DNA of 64,000 bases, from the NCBI GenBank assembly GCA_903878115.1, contig CAIRGO010000280.1, positions 1-64,000 of the forward strand, in the 5' to 3' direction. Numbering within the stretch: position 1 is the first letter of the stretch; each line of letters opens with the position of its first letter. Positions 52,335-60,715 of this stretch are shown one piece after another. A model generated the notes under the pieces. The model searched no databases and had not been told where the DNA came from. It saw nothing but the letters and a program-made list of their open reading frames with translations. A program made the translations under genes and the position numbers. This stretch comes from Akkermansiaceae bacterium (GTDB lineage Bacteria; Verrucomicrobiota; Verrucomicrobiia; Verrucomicrobiales; Akkermansiaceae).

Positions 52335-54590
52335 ATGACATACAAACGCATTCGCCAAGCTCTGGCATACACTTCTCTCGCACTTGCTACCAGTTGTTCT
52401 GTTCTGGCGGAGCAACCCACCGATTTTAATGAAGTAGGCAAACAGGTTTCTATTCTTTTGCAAAATACTCATTTTTCTCGCGCTAAGTGGAATGAAGAAC
52501 TTAGCAAAAAATTCCTCGAAACCTATCTCCGTGATCTTGATTATGGCAGAATGTATTTCACTCAAGAAGACGTTGATCGTTTTCAGAAAGAATATGGCAC
52601 ACGCTTGCATGAAATGTTGCTTCAAAAGAATTGCATCGTGCCCGCTAACGACATTTACAAAACTTTCAAAGAGCGTGTGACGGAAAGAGCAGAATTTGTG
52701 AAATCCGTGCTCAAAGATGATCCATTTGATTTTACAAAAGATGAGTCATTGCAACGCTCGCGCAAAGATGCCGCATGGGCAAAAAACCGTGCTGAAGCAG
52801 AACAGTTATGGCGCGCCACGATCAAAGAGGCCGTGCTTTCCGAAACGTTGCGCCGTGAAACGGTAGCTCGTCTCGCCAAAGAGCAAGGCAAACCAGATCC
52901 TCTGGTGAAAGAAAAAAGCCCTAAAGAAAAGGTAGCGATGCGTTATGATCGCCTCACACACAGCGTGGCTGAGGCAGATGATGAAGATGTGGCAAACTAC
53001 TTCCTTACTGCTGTTACGAAAGCGTTTGATCCGCATACCGAGTACATGGGCTACCGCGAGATCGCTCGTTTCAAGGACAGCATGAAAAATCAATTGGTCG
53101 GTATCGGTGCACAGTTATTAGCCGAAGAAGACGGTGCCACCATCATCAAAGGTATTGTCGTGGGTGGTCCTGCTGACAAGCAAGGCCAGCTGAAACTAAA
53201 TGACCGCATTGTTGGTGTCGATAGTCTTAATGGCGGCACTGAGGTTACTGATATCATGTTCATGAAGATCGACAAAGTCGTAGATCTCATTCGCGGCGCG
53301 GAAAACACAGAAGTCCGTCTCAAGATTGAACCTGCGGGTGCCACACCAGGAGAAACTACATTCATAGTAATTAAGCGCGGCAAAGTGGAAATGAAGGACG
53401 AGCAAGCAAGCGCGCAAATCATTGAGAAAAAAGATGCCCAAGGTAAAGCTCAGAAAATTGGTTGGATTACACTTCCTTCATTTTACATGGATTTCGATAA
53501 CGGCGAAGCCAGTTGCGCGAACGATGTGCAGAAATTGCTAAATCGTCTCGTAGTAGAAAAAATCGACGGTCTTATCATTGATCTTCGCGGCAATGGCGGC
53601 GGTTCGCTTGACGAGGTGCGCAAAATGACAGGCTTTTTCATCAAGCGAGGACCTGTGGTACAGGTGAAAAACGAACTCGGCCAAGTCGAAGTGAAAGACT
53701 CAGAGCTAAAGAGTCCGATCTACGAAGGTCCGCTTGTGGTGCTCATCGATAAAAGTAGTGCTTCCGCAAGTGAAATCTTGGCTGGTGCACTCCAGGATCA
53801 CAATCGTGCGGTCATTGTGGGTGATACCTCTACGTTTGGAAAAGGCACGGTACAACAACTTATGGACGTTGGTCGTATGATGCCATTTTTTGCGCGACGT
53901 GACCGTGCCGGAACGGTGAAAGTTACATTGCAAAAATTCTATCGTCCCTCTGGTGATTCGACACAGTTAAAAGGTGTCGTTTCCGATATCGTTCTATCCA
54001 GCATTTACGATGGTCTTGAGGTCGGTGAAGCCTACTTGGAAAATAAGTTAGAGTTTGATCGCATACGTCAAGCTGGCGACTTTGAACCACTTGATCGTGC
54101 AAATTTATTCCTGCCACGTTTAAAGGAATTGAGCGAGAAGCGGACTTTGGAGTCAAAAGACTTCGCCTACACAGCAGAAGATATTGCAGAAGTCAAAAAG
54201 CGTAATGTTGAAAATAAAGTGACGCTCAACAAAGCATCACGCGATAAGGAAATTGCGGATGCTGACGTGAAACGTCATGAACGCAACAAGGAGCGCATAG
54301 CTCGATTCGCGGAAGTGGAAAAAGCTGACAAGGCGTCGACTAAGTTTTATAAACTATCACTCGCTGACATTGCCGATGACAAACCGCCGCATCTTTATGA
54401 TCCTGCTGCAGAAAACACGGATTACATGCGCAAAGCGAAAGATGAAACAGACGACTTAGATGATACCCCGAAATGGCCCAGTGGCATGGACTCGGTAAAG
54501 CGCGAGGGCATTTTAATCCTTTGTGATCTTGCTGAAATGGCCGCTGCGGCAAAAACTGCAGGTGTCCTCAAGAAAACCGCAGATCGTTAA
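52335..54590 (+). CDS. C-terminal processing (Prc/Tsp-type) S41 peptidase
   Basis: 751 residues, exported (ALAYTSLALATSCSVLA). N-terminal helical region, PDZ domain near 245-330 (GIVVGGPADKQGQLKLNDRIVGVDS), then the S41 catalytic region: IDGLIIDLRGNGGGSLDEV, VVLIDKSSASASEILAGALQDH with the nucleophile Ser, and TFGKGTVQQLM with the catalytic Lys. The C-terminal tail is charged (DUF3340-like). It trims C-termini of periplasmic proteins such as peptidoglycan enzymes. Its stop overlaps the YggS start by one base (TAATG), implying translational coupling. Confidence 0.92.
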   Translation: MTYKRIRQALAYTSLALATSCSVLAEQPTDFNEVGKQVSILLQNTHFSRAKWNEELSKKFLETYLRDLDYGRMYFTQEDVDRFQKEYGTRLHEMLLQKNCIVPANDIYKTFKERVTERAEFVKSVLKDDPFDFTKDESLQRSRKDAAWAKNRAEAEQLWRATIKEAVLSETLRRETVARLAKEQGKPDPLVKEKSPKEKVAMRYDRLTHSVAEADDEDVANYFLTAVTKAFDPHTEYMGYREIARFKDSMKNQLVGIGAQLLAEEDGATIIKGIVVGGPADKQGQLKLNDRIVGVDSLNGGTEVTDIMFMKIDKVVDLIRGAENTEVRLKIEPAGATPGETTFIVIKRGKVEMKDEQASAQIIEKKDAQGKAQKIGWITLPSFYMDFDNGEASCANDVQKLLNRLVVEKIDGLIIDLRGNGGGSLDEVRKMTGFFIKRGPVVQVKNELGQVEVKDSELKSPIYEGPLVVLIDKSSASASEILAGALQDHNRAVIVGDTSTFGKGTVQQLMDVGRMMPFFARRDRAGTVKVTLQKFYRPSGDSTQLKGVVSDIVLSSIYDGLEVGEAYLENKLEFDRIRQAGDFEPLDRANLFLPRLKELSEKRTLESKDFAYTAEDIAEVKKRNVENKVTLNKASRDKEIADADVKRHERNKERIARFAEVEKADKASTKFYKLSLADIADDKPPHLYDPAAENTDYMRKAKDETDDLDDTPKWPSGMDSVKREGILILCDLAEMAAAAKTAGVLKKTADR

Positions 54591-55294
54591 TGTCTGACAT
54601 CGCGGTGAACTTGGCCGATGTGCATGCGCGCATCGGAGCGGCTTGTGAAAAATCAGGTAGTTCTGTTGAAGATGTGACATTAATCGCAGTTTCAAAAACA
54701 TTTTCTGCTGATCATGTGAATCAAGCATACGCAGCTGGACAATGCCATTTTGGTGAAAATAAACAGCAGGAGGCCGAGTGGAAAATACCGCTATGTCCTT
54801 CATCAGTGCAGTGGCATTTTATCGGTCAATTGCAACGCAATAAAGTGCGCAAAGTACTGCCGATGTTTTCGATGATCCACAGCATTGATTCCTTGCGCTT
54901 GGCGTCCTACACCAATGACCTTGCCCATGAACTAGGTATTTTCCCGAAAGTTTTTCTCCAAGTCAATCTGGCTGGTGAACTAAGTAAGGCTGGTTTCTCT
55001 GCCGAAGAGCTTTGGTCATCATGGGATTTGTTGATGGGCTTGGATCGACTAGAAATACAAGGACTGATGACAGTGCCTCCTGTTTCTGAGCAGCCTGAAA
55101 AATCGCGCCATTGGTTTGCTGGTTTGAGATTATTGCGCGATGAATTGCAGCAGAAAACAGACACGCGATTACCGTCTCTGAGCATGGGTATGAGTGGGGA
55201 TTATTCGATTGCGATCGAAGAAGGTGCCACTCATGTCCGTGTCGGTTCAGCAATTTTTGGGGGGCGCGATTATGGACTTACCAATTCGCCTTGA
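54590..55294 (+). CDS. YggS-family PLP homeostasis protein
   Basis: 234 residues. The PLP-binding barrel shows LIAVSKTFSADHVNQAYAAGQCHFGENKQQEAEWK with the lysine in SK, QWHFIGQLQRNKVRKVLPMFSMIHSIDS, and the C-terminal LSMGMSGDYSIAIEEGATHVRVGSAIFG. The family binds PLP without known catalysis and controls B6 vitamer balance. It overlaps the protease by one base and ends 17 bases inside the end of the convergent TonB receptor gene. Confidence 0.93.
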   Translation: MSDIAVNLADVHARIGAACEKSGSSVEDVTLIAVSKTFSADHVNQAYAAGQCHFGENKQQEAEWKIPLCPSSVQWHFIGQLQRNKVRKVLPMFSMIHSIDSLRLASYTNDLAHELGIFPKVFLQVNLAGELSKAGFSAEELWSSWDLLMGLDRLEIQGLMTVPPVSEQPEKSRHWFAGLRLLRDELQQKTDTRLPSLSMGMSGDYSIAIEEGATHVRVGSAIFGGRDYGLTNSP

Positions 55295-57398
55295 TGCCGA
55301 TAATGGCATTGAATCCTGGCTCGTTGTTTCCTGATCCGTGACTGCGATAATCGATGTTGCTGATGTTTTCCAAGCCTAGTGTTAGATCTAAGTTTTCGGT
55401 TGCTTTGCATCCTGCATACACCATGGGAACTACATAACCTGGTGTTCCATTGGTGGGGAAGCGCTGGTTGTCGCCCTTGTCGGCTAGACTGAGACGATCG
55501 GCTTCTTCTGCAGCCAGAACACGACCTTCGATCCAATATTTTTGTGAAGAATTTGTCCAGCGCAAAGAGATCGAGGCGGTTAGTGGTAGTGCCCGACTGT
55601 AGGGATCGGTAACTTGTGGTCCTCCCTCGTAGGCTAATGTTTCAGTCTCTCCTTCTTGCCATCCAGCAAAACCAGAGAGAGTCCATTGATCGTTGATTTG
55701 CCAAGCCGCTTCGATTTCAAATCCGTAAAGAAATCCATTGCGCCCGTTGTCCGCCTGGGTCGTGGTAGAGCCCATGCTAACAGGAACATCGGTAATAATA
55801 TTTTCAATGTCGGTGTAAAAAATGGCAGCATTGAACCAAGTGTTATCATCGGAGTGACGCGCACCAATTTCGTAAGTGACATAATCTTCTGGATTTAGGT
55901 TCACTGAGCCACCTGTTTCCACACCAGAACGACTGGTAGTGGAGCCTGATAGGTCCGCAAGGTTGGGTGCGCGGAAAGCCTGTGAAACTCCACCATACAA
56001 GGACCATGAATGTGGCAATTCTTGAATGGCTCTTACGGAAAATACTGTGTTATCCCACTCGCGCTCTGAGGAAACATCAGCAAGGATATTAGAGTCCCAG
56101 CGTTTGCCGATTTCGGCGCGAGCATGGGTGTAACGAGCTCCCGATTCAATGCGTAGTTTGTCGGTTGCCTGCCAATGATACTGAGAGTGAAGGCCGAAAA
56201 GTTGATAGGATGAATCATCAGCCACGGGACGAGAACCTGGTTGGAATACATAGCCGGCTCCTTTGTTGCGGATGGCATTGGTGTCAACTTCATCTTGGTA
56301 ATAGTCCATGCCGTAGATCCATTTGCCAGGTCCCATGGGTGATTCAAATTCCAGATCGATTCCGTAGGTATCGATGTCATTTAGCTGTAGTTGCTGATAT
56401 CTAGTGGAAGAAAGGGATTGGCTTGCCGCGCTACGACGATCTTGAAATTCACTTTCGGCAGTCTGCTGATAGGATAGCGTGGCTGACCAGCGTGACAACC
56501 AAGCGCCCACTTGTGGGTCTTCTGAACTGATTCTGATGTAGCCTAGCGAACGTTCTTGATCATACGAATTCTCAAGCCAAGTTCCGGCCGCCGAAACATG
56601 CCCGTCATGATTCCAACCAGGATTTAAGGTAGTGCGGTGCCAACGCCACACATCGTCCTGCTCAGTGGCCTGGTAGGCCATGGTCAATGTCGTGGATGGA
56701 TTCAGCAACATGTCAAATCGCAGATCCCAATCATTTTCTTCGTAACCTGTATTCTGCATGGTGCCTATCGCAGAATCATGAATGTCTCCGAAATCTTTCA
56801 TGGTGATGCCAGCCTTTAGTCCCCAGATGCCGCCTTGGCCAATGTCTCCTTCTATGCGGCCAATATGCGAGTCTTCACCGTTACTACGATATTCATAGTA
56901 TGTTGAGCCATGTGTGAAAAAAGCACCTTTTGCCTCATCACGGTAGTTGGATGATTTAGAAAATGCCGTCAACGTGCCGCCGATCGCATCGGATCCAAAA
57001 GGCACGCTGCCTTGGCTTTTGATCAACTCTAGGTGATCTACGGAATAGGAATCAAGGGTGTTCCAATACTGAACGGGGCCGCTGCGCCATGTGGAATTAT
57101 TCATGCGAACGCCGTCTAGTAGTAAAAGATTGCTGCGTCCTGTCATGCCACGAATGAATGGCGAGCCATGGCCGTAGGTTGTTTTCTGAGATAACACACC
57201 CGGCGTGAAGGTAAGGGCATCGGGGATATTGCGCCGGGTATATTCAGAAAAGAAATCGTTATCCAAGTAACTACTGGTGTAAGCGCTGTCTGAGAGTGGT
57301 AATTTGGAGCGATTGGCGGTGACAACTAGCGGTTCGAGTAAGTCCTGTGAATGGGCTAAAAATGGTGTGAGTGACGCTAGTACAATGACTTTTTTCAT
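55278..57398 (-). CDS. TonB-dependent outer-membrane receptor
   Basis: 706 residues. Signal peptide MKKVIVLASLTPFLAHS, then a TonB-box-like EPLVVTANR, and the plug domain (NIPDALTFTPGVLSQKTTYGHGSPFIRGMTGRSNLLLLDGVRMN and FGSDAIGGTLTAFSK). Beyond ~170 a barrel with YEENDWDLRFDMLLNP, SWSLYGGVSQAFRAPNLADLSG and the last strand ending IIGIKANW. Such receptors import iron chelates, vitamins or oligosaccharides using TonB. The substrate is not set; the phosphodiesterase gene 54 bases upstream on the same strand may act on the imported compound. The stop overlaps YggS by 17 bases. Confidence 0.9.
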   Translation of the reverse strand: MKKVIVLASLTPFLAHSQDLLEPLVVTANRSKLPLSDSAYTSSYLDNDFFSEYTRRNIPDALTFTPGVLSQKTTYGHGSPFIRGMTGRSNLLLLDGVRMNNSTWRSGPVQYWNTLDSYSVDHLELIKSQGSVPFGSDAIGGTLTAFSKSSNYRDEAKGAFFTHGSTYYEYRSNGEDSHIGRIEGDIGQGGIWGLKAGITMKDFGDIHDSAIGTMQNTGYEENDWDLRFDMLLNPSTTLTMAYQATEQDDVWRWHRTTLNPGWNHDGHVSAAGTWLENSYDQERSLGYIRISSEDPQVGAWLSRWSATLSYQQTAESEFQDRRSAASQSLSSTRYQQLQLNDIDTYGIDLEFESPMGPGKWIYGMDYYQDEVDTNAIRNKGAGYVFQPGSRPVADDSSYQLFGLHSQYHWQATDKLRIESGARYTHARAEIGKRWDSNILADVSSEREWDNTVFSVRAIQELPHSWSLYGGVSQAFRAPNLADLSGSTTSRSGVETGGSVNLNPEDYVTYEIGARHSDDNTWFNAAIFYTDIENIITDVPVSMGSTTTQADNGRNGFLYGFEIEAAWQINDQWTLSGFAGWQEGETETLAYEGGPQVTDPYSRALPLTASISLRWTNSSQKYWIEGRVLAAEEADRLSLADKGDNQRFPTNGTPGYVVPMVYAGCKATENLDLTLGLENISNIDYRSHGSGNNEPGFNAIIGIKANW

Positions 57399-57452
57399 GA
57401 TTTTTTTATGGTTTTATAATAACGTATGAACAATGATTTTATTAGAGTTTTT

Positions 57453-58826
57453 TTAAGACAAAAAATGGGTCAAGATTTCCTCGAAAATATCTTCTGCCGC
57501 AGAGATATTTATACGAGCTCCTAGAGCGATTGCTTGTTCTCCCGGTGGGACTTCACTGCGACCGTGTGAGCCTTTGACAGTCCTCGAATCTAATGGGATT
57601 ACTTCCATCAGCGCACGGAATCCGAGTTTTTTCTTAAGTAAAAACTGGGCGATTTTGATTTTGGGAAAAGCTATGGATGGATCAAGAAAAAGTTCGGCAG
57701 GATCGTAGCCTGGTTTGCGATGAATATCCACTGTGCGAGCGTAGTCAGGGGCACGTTCGTCATTCTCCCAGAAGTAATAGGTGAACCATGCGCCCGCTTT
57801 GGCAATGGCGATGAGATCACCTGCGCGTTCGGTAGCGATTCCTGGAGACCAGATTTCTTCGGCATGCAAAACTTTTTCTACCCCGGGAACATCTTCTAAC
57901 AATTTCTTTACTTCATCGATGCGATGTTTCTCGCGAACATAAACATGTGCAATTTGATGATCAGCTACGGCAAAAGCATCCGACATAAAGACATCCAATC
58001 CATCACGACCGAGTTCATCTTTGATTGATAGAAAACCTGCCGTACGCAAAGCGCGGTTGAGGTGAATTGGTTGATTGACCGCAGAAATTCCGTATTCGGA
58101 GACGATGATTACACGTACATTGTTTCGTTGATAAAAGTCTAACAACTCGCCAACAATGGCATCGATATCGCGCAATTCTTGAGCGATTTCAGGAGCCTCT
58201 GGACCGTATTTTTGGAGGCTGTAGTCAAGGTGTGGTAGATAAACGAGACTCAACTGTGGGGCATTGTGATTTTCGATCCACTGAGCGGAGCGTGAAATCC
58301 ATTGCGAGCAGCCAATGCCAGCGGCTGGCCCCCAAAAGCTAGGAAAGGGGAACTCACCCAGATCAGCTTTGATGGCTTCTCGTAAGTTCATCGGCTGCGT
58401 ATGAATATCGAACGATTTTTTGCCATCGGCCAAATATAAGGGGCGCGGTGTGATGGTGATGTCAGCGGTACTTTCCATGTTATACCACCAAAAAAGATTG
58501 GCGCACTTAAATCCGGTTATGCGTTGATGCAAAACATCCCAGATTTTTTCGCCATGGACCAAGCGATTGCTCTGTTTCCAAAATTTGACCTCGCAGGATT
58601 CCCGATCATGCCACCCGTTGGCTACGATGCCGTGGCCGCTGGGATTTTTTCCTGTTAGCATATTTGACTGCGCCGTGCACGTCACTGCCGGGAATGCTGG
58701 TGGGAATGATTGCACTCCTTGTTCCGTAGCAAATCGCGAGAGTCGCGGAGTCGCTTCTCCGAGCAATCCCGAAGATAGTCCGACCACATTGATGACTGCA
58801 AGACGCTGCACGGGGGCGACTGTCAT
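57453..58826 (-). CDS. Alkaline-phosphatase-superfamily phosphodiesterase/nucleotide pyrophosphatase
   Basis: 457 residues, no signal peptide evident. It starts with RLAVINVVGLSSGLLGEATPRLSRFA, the metal/nucleophile block PAVTCTAQSNMLTG (Thr nucleophile), GHGIVANGWHD, then YLPHLDYSLQKYGPE (D, H metal ligands), RVIIVSEYGISAV and TVKGSHGRSE (further metal His). This is the nucleotide pyrophosphatase/type I phosphodiesterase family; the same kind of protein occurs as EboF in ebo clusters, but no other ebo genes are here. The TonB receptor follows 54 bases downstream, so the two may be a transport-hydrolysis pair. It is divergent from gatC. Confidence 0.85.
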   Translation of the reverse strand: MTVAPVQRLAVINVVGLSSGLLGEATPRLSRFATEQGVQSFPPAFPAVTCTAQSNMLTGKNPSGHGIVANGWHDRESCEVKFWKQSNRLVHGEKIWDVLHQRITGFKCANLFWWYNMESTADITITPRPLYLADGKKSFDIHTQPMNLREAIKADLGEFPFPSFWGPAAGIGCSQWISRSAQWIENHNAPQLSLVYLPHLDYSLQKYGPEAPEIAQELRDIDAIVGELLDFYQRNNVRVIIVSEYGISAVNQPIHLNRALRTAGFLSIKDELGRDGLDVFMSDAFAVADHQIAHVYVREKHRIDEVKKLLEDVPGVEKVLHAEEIWSPGIATERAGDLIAIAKAGAWFTYYFWENDERAPDYARTVDIHRKPGYDPAELFLDPSIAFPKIKIAQFLLKKKLGFRALMEVIPLDSRTVKGSHGRSEVPPGEQAIALGARINISAAEDIFEEILTHFLS

Positions 58827-58913
58827 GTATTTTTGGCATTTTAGCGATGGAAAAAATCAGAGAATCATCTGAAATCTGTGGCAATTTTTCCGCTGATTCA
58901 TTACTGTCCGCGC

Positions 58914-59207
58914 ATGTCGCACCCGCACATAGATGTTCGTCGTATCGCCACTCTTGCTCGTCTTGAGCTATCGGAAGAAGAAGTGGCTTCGTTTTCAGCA
59001 CCTCTGGATGGTGTTTTGGCACTGATGGAGAAGCTAGCGCAGGTTGATACTGCGGGGATCGAGCCGACATCATATCCCATGCCAATCGACGCACCGATGC
59101 GAGAAGATATAGCATGGCAAAGCATGCCGACCGATCTTTTTTTACAAAATGCTCCTGAACAAGCGCAGCAACAAATTCGAGTGCCCAAGGTGGTTGCTGA
59201 TGCTTAA
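58914..59207 (+). CDS. gatC: Aspartyl/glutamyl-tRNA amidotransferase subunit C
   Basis: 97 residues from ATG 58914. It shows the family pattern HIDVRRIATLARLELSEEEVASF, then MEKLAQVDTAGIEPTSYP, and a C-terminal helix before VPKVVADA. GatC supports the GatA-GatB complex that amidates Glu-tRNA-Gln (and Asp-tRNA-Asn). gatA follows 19 bases later; gatB lies outside the window. The start at 58878 is longer but lacks family support. Confidence 0.93.
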   Translation: MSHPHIDVRRIATLARLELSEEEVASFSAPLDGVLALMEKLAQVDTAGIEPTSYPMPIDAPMREDIAWQSMPTDLFLQNAPEQAQQQIRVPKVVADA

Positions 59208-59226
59208 TTTTATCTAACTATTTTTT

Positions 59227-60630
59227 ATGAATCTTTCTTCTCAATCTATTGCATCTTTGCGTGCTATGCTCGTAAAAGGTGAAATTCAATCCACGGATAT
59301 TGTCGATGAATTGTTAGAAAATGTTACTCAACGCGATGCGGAAATTGGCGCGTTTTTATCGATTGATGCCGTCGCGATTCGTGCCGCTGCCGCAAAAGCA
59401 GATCTTTCCTTGCCACTGGGCGGGATACCGATTGCGATGAAAGATAACATAAATGTGCTAGGCGACCCTTGCACTTGTGGCTCTAAATTTCTCGCAGAAA
59501 ATTATCACTCTCCCTATGATGCCGGCGTCACTCGTCGATTACGTTCTGCGGGTGTTGTTTTTTTTGGACGCACGAACATGGATGAATTTGCCATGGGCTC
59601 AGCTACAGAAAACTCCGCTTTGCAACGGACAAATAACCCTGCTGCTCTGGGGCATATTCCTGGTGGGTCTTCTGGCGGTTCAGCTGCAGCAGTCGCGGCG
59701 CATTTTTCTCCTGCTGCCATAGGGTCAGATACTGGTGGTTCGATTCGTCAACCAGCTTCGCATTGCGGAGTGGTAGGGCTGAAGCCATCTTATGGTCGCG
59801 TTTCTCGTTATGGCTTGGTTGCTTTTGCTTCTTCGTTGGATCAGATCGGTCCGCTATCTCGAACTGTGGAAGATGCCGCGATCATCCTACAAGCAATTGC
59901 AGGACATGATCCGTTAGACTCGACTAGTCTGCCATTACCAGTGCCAAATTATCTTACGAATTTGCATCAAGGTGTGAAAGGGTTACGCATCGGTATTCCC
60001 AAAGAATATTTTGCAGCTGGCCTTGCTTCGGTTGTGCGTGAGGCAGTTGAAAAAGAAATTGTTCGATTGCAGGAACAGGGAGCTATACCCGTAGAAATTT
60101 CTTTGCCGCATACGGAATACGCAGTCGCGACTTATTACATCATCGCCCCTGCGGAGGCATCTTCCAATCTATCGCGCTTCGATGGTGTTCGCTATGGTCA
60201 TCGTGCCGCCAATCCTGCTGATATTTTGTCGCTATATCAACGATCGCGCGAAGAAGGTTTCGGACCTGAAGTGAAGCGGCGGATCATTTTGGGTACCTAT
60301 GTTTTATCCTCTGGTTACTATGACGCCTATTACAATAAAGCCCAAAAAGTACGCACATTGATTCGCAAAGATTTTGAAAATGCCTTCGCTTTCTGCGATG
60401 CCATCATTTCTCCCGTCGCGCCCACTGCTGCACGCAAAATTGGCGAATGCACAGATCCGGTGCAGGACTACTTGGCGGATGTTTGCACCATTCCTGTGAA
60501 TCTAGCAGGGCTTCCTGCGATCTCCGTTCCATTGCCGAGCGATGGGTTACCGATTGGATTGCAGATTATCACGCCGCATTTACAAGAATCACTATTATTG
60601 CAAATTGCACAGGCCGTAGAAAATCGTTAG
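59227..60630 (+). CDS. gatA: Aspartyl/glutamyl-tRNA amidotransferase subunit A
   Basis: 467 residues. The amidase signature is intact: GIPIAMKDNINVLG with the catalytic Lys, GGSSGGSAAAVAAHFSPAAIGSDTGGSIRQPAS with the Ser-cisSer-Lys network, and the C-terminal NLAGLPAISVPLP. It hydrolyses glutamine to ammonia for transamidation. It is preceded by gatC. A hairpin overlapping the stop codon (60626-60647) may end the transcript. Confidence 0.95.
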   Translation: MNLSSQSIASLRAMLVKGEIQSTDIVDELLENVTQRDAEIGAFLSIDAVAIRAAAAKADLSLPLGGIPIAMKDNINVLGDPCTCGSKFLAENYHSPYDAGVTRRLRSAGVVFFGRTNMDEFAMGSATENSALQRTNNPAALGHIPGGSSGGSAAAVAAHFSPAAIGSDTGGSIRQPASHCGVVGLKPSYGRVSRYGLVAFASSLDQIGPLSRTVEDAAIILQAIAGHDPLDSTSLPLPVPNYLTNLHQGVKGLRIGIPKEYFAAGLASVVREAVEKEIVRLQEQGAIPVEISLPHTEYAVATYYIIAPAEASSNLSRFDGVRYGHRAANPADILSLYQRSREEGFGPEVKRRIILGTYVLSSGYYDAYYNKAQKVRTLIRKDFENAFAFCDAIISPVAPTAARKIGECTDPVQDYLADVCTIPVNLAGLPAISVPLPSDGLPIGLQIITPHLQESLLLQIAQAVENR

Positions 60631-60647
60631 GAGAAAAATCTCTTAAC
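60626..60647 (+). terminator. Weak hairpin across gatA stop
   Basis: GTTAGGAGA (60626-60634) pairs with TCTCTTAAC (60639-60647), a 9-bp stem with one G-T pair and an AAAA loop; the stop TAG lies in the left arm. The T-tract after it is poor, so termination is uncertain and a role in mRNA decay is also possible. Confidence 0.3.
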
Positions 60648-60715
60648 CAAATCTTTACAATTTTTACTCTAGCGGGAAGCAACTTCCGCAGAGAATGATT
60701 GTTTGTTTACTCGCT

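Noticed and set aside
57453-58826. Assignment of the phosphodiesterase as EboF of an ebo cluster
   Set aside because: Family resemblance only; no other ebo genes (UbiA-type, TatD-type, dehydroquinate synthase-like) are adjacent.
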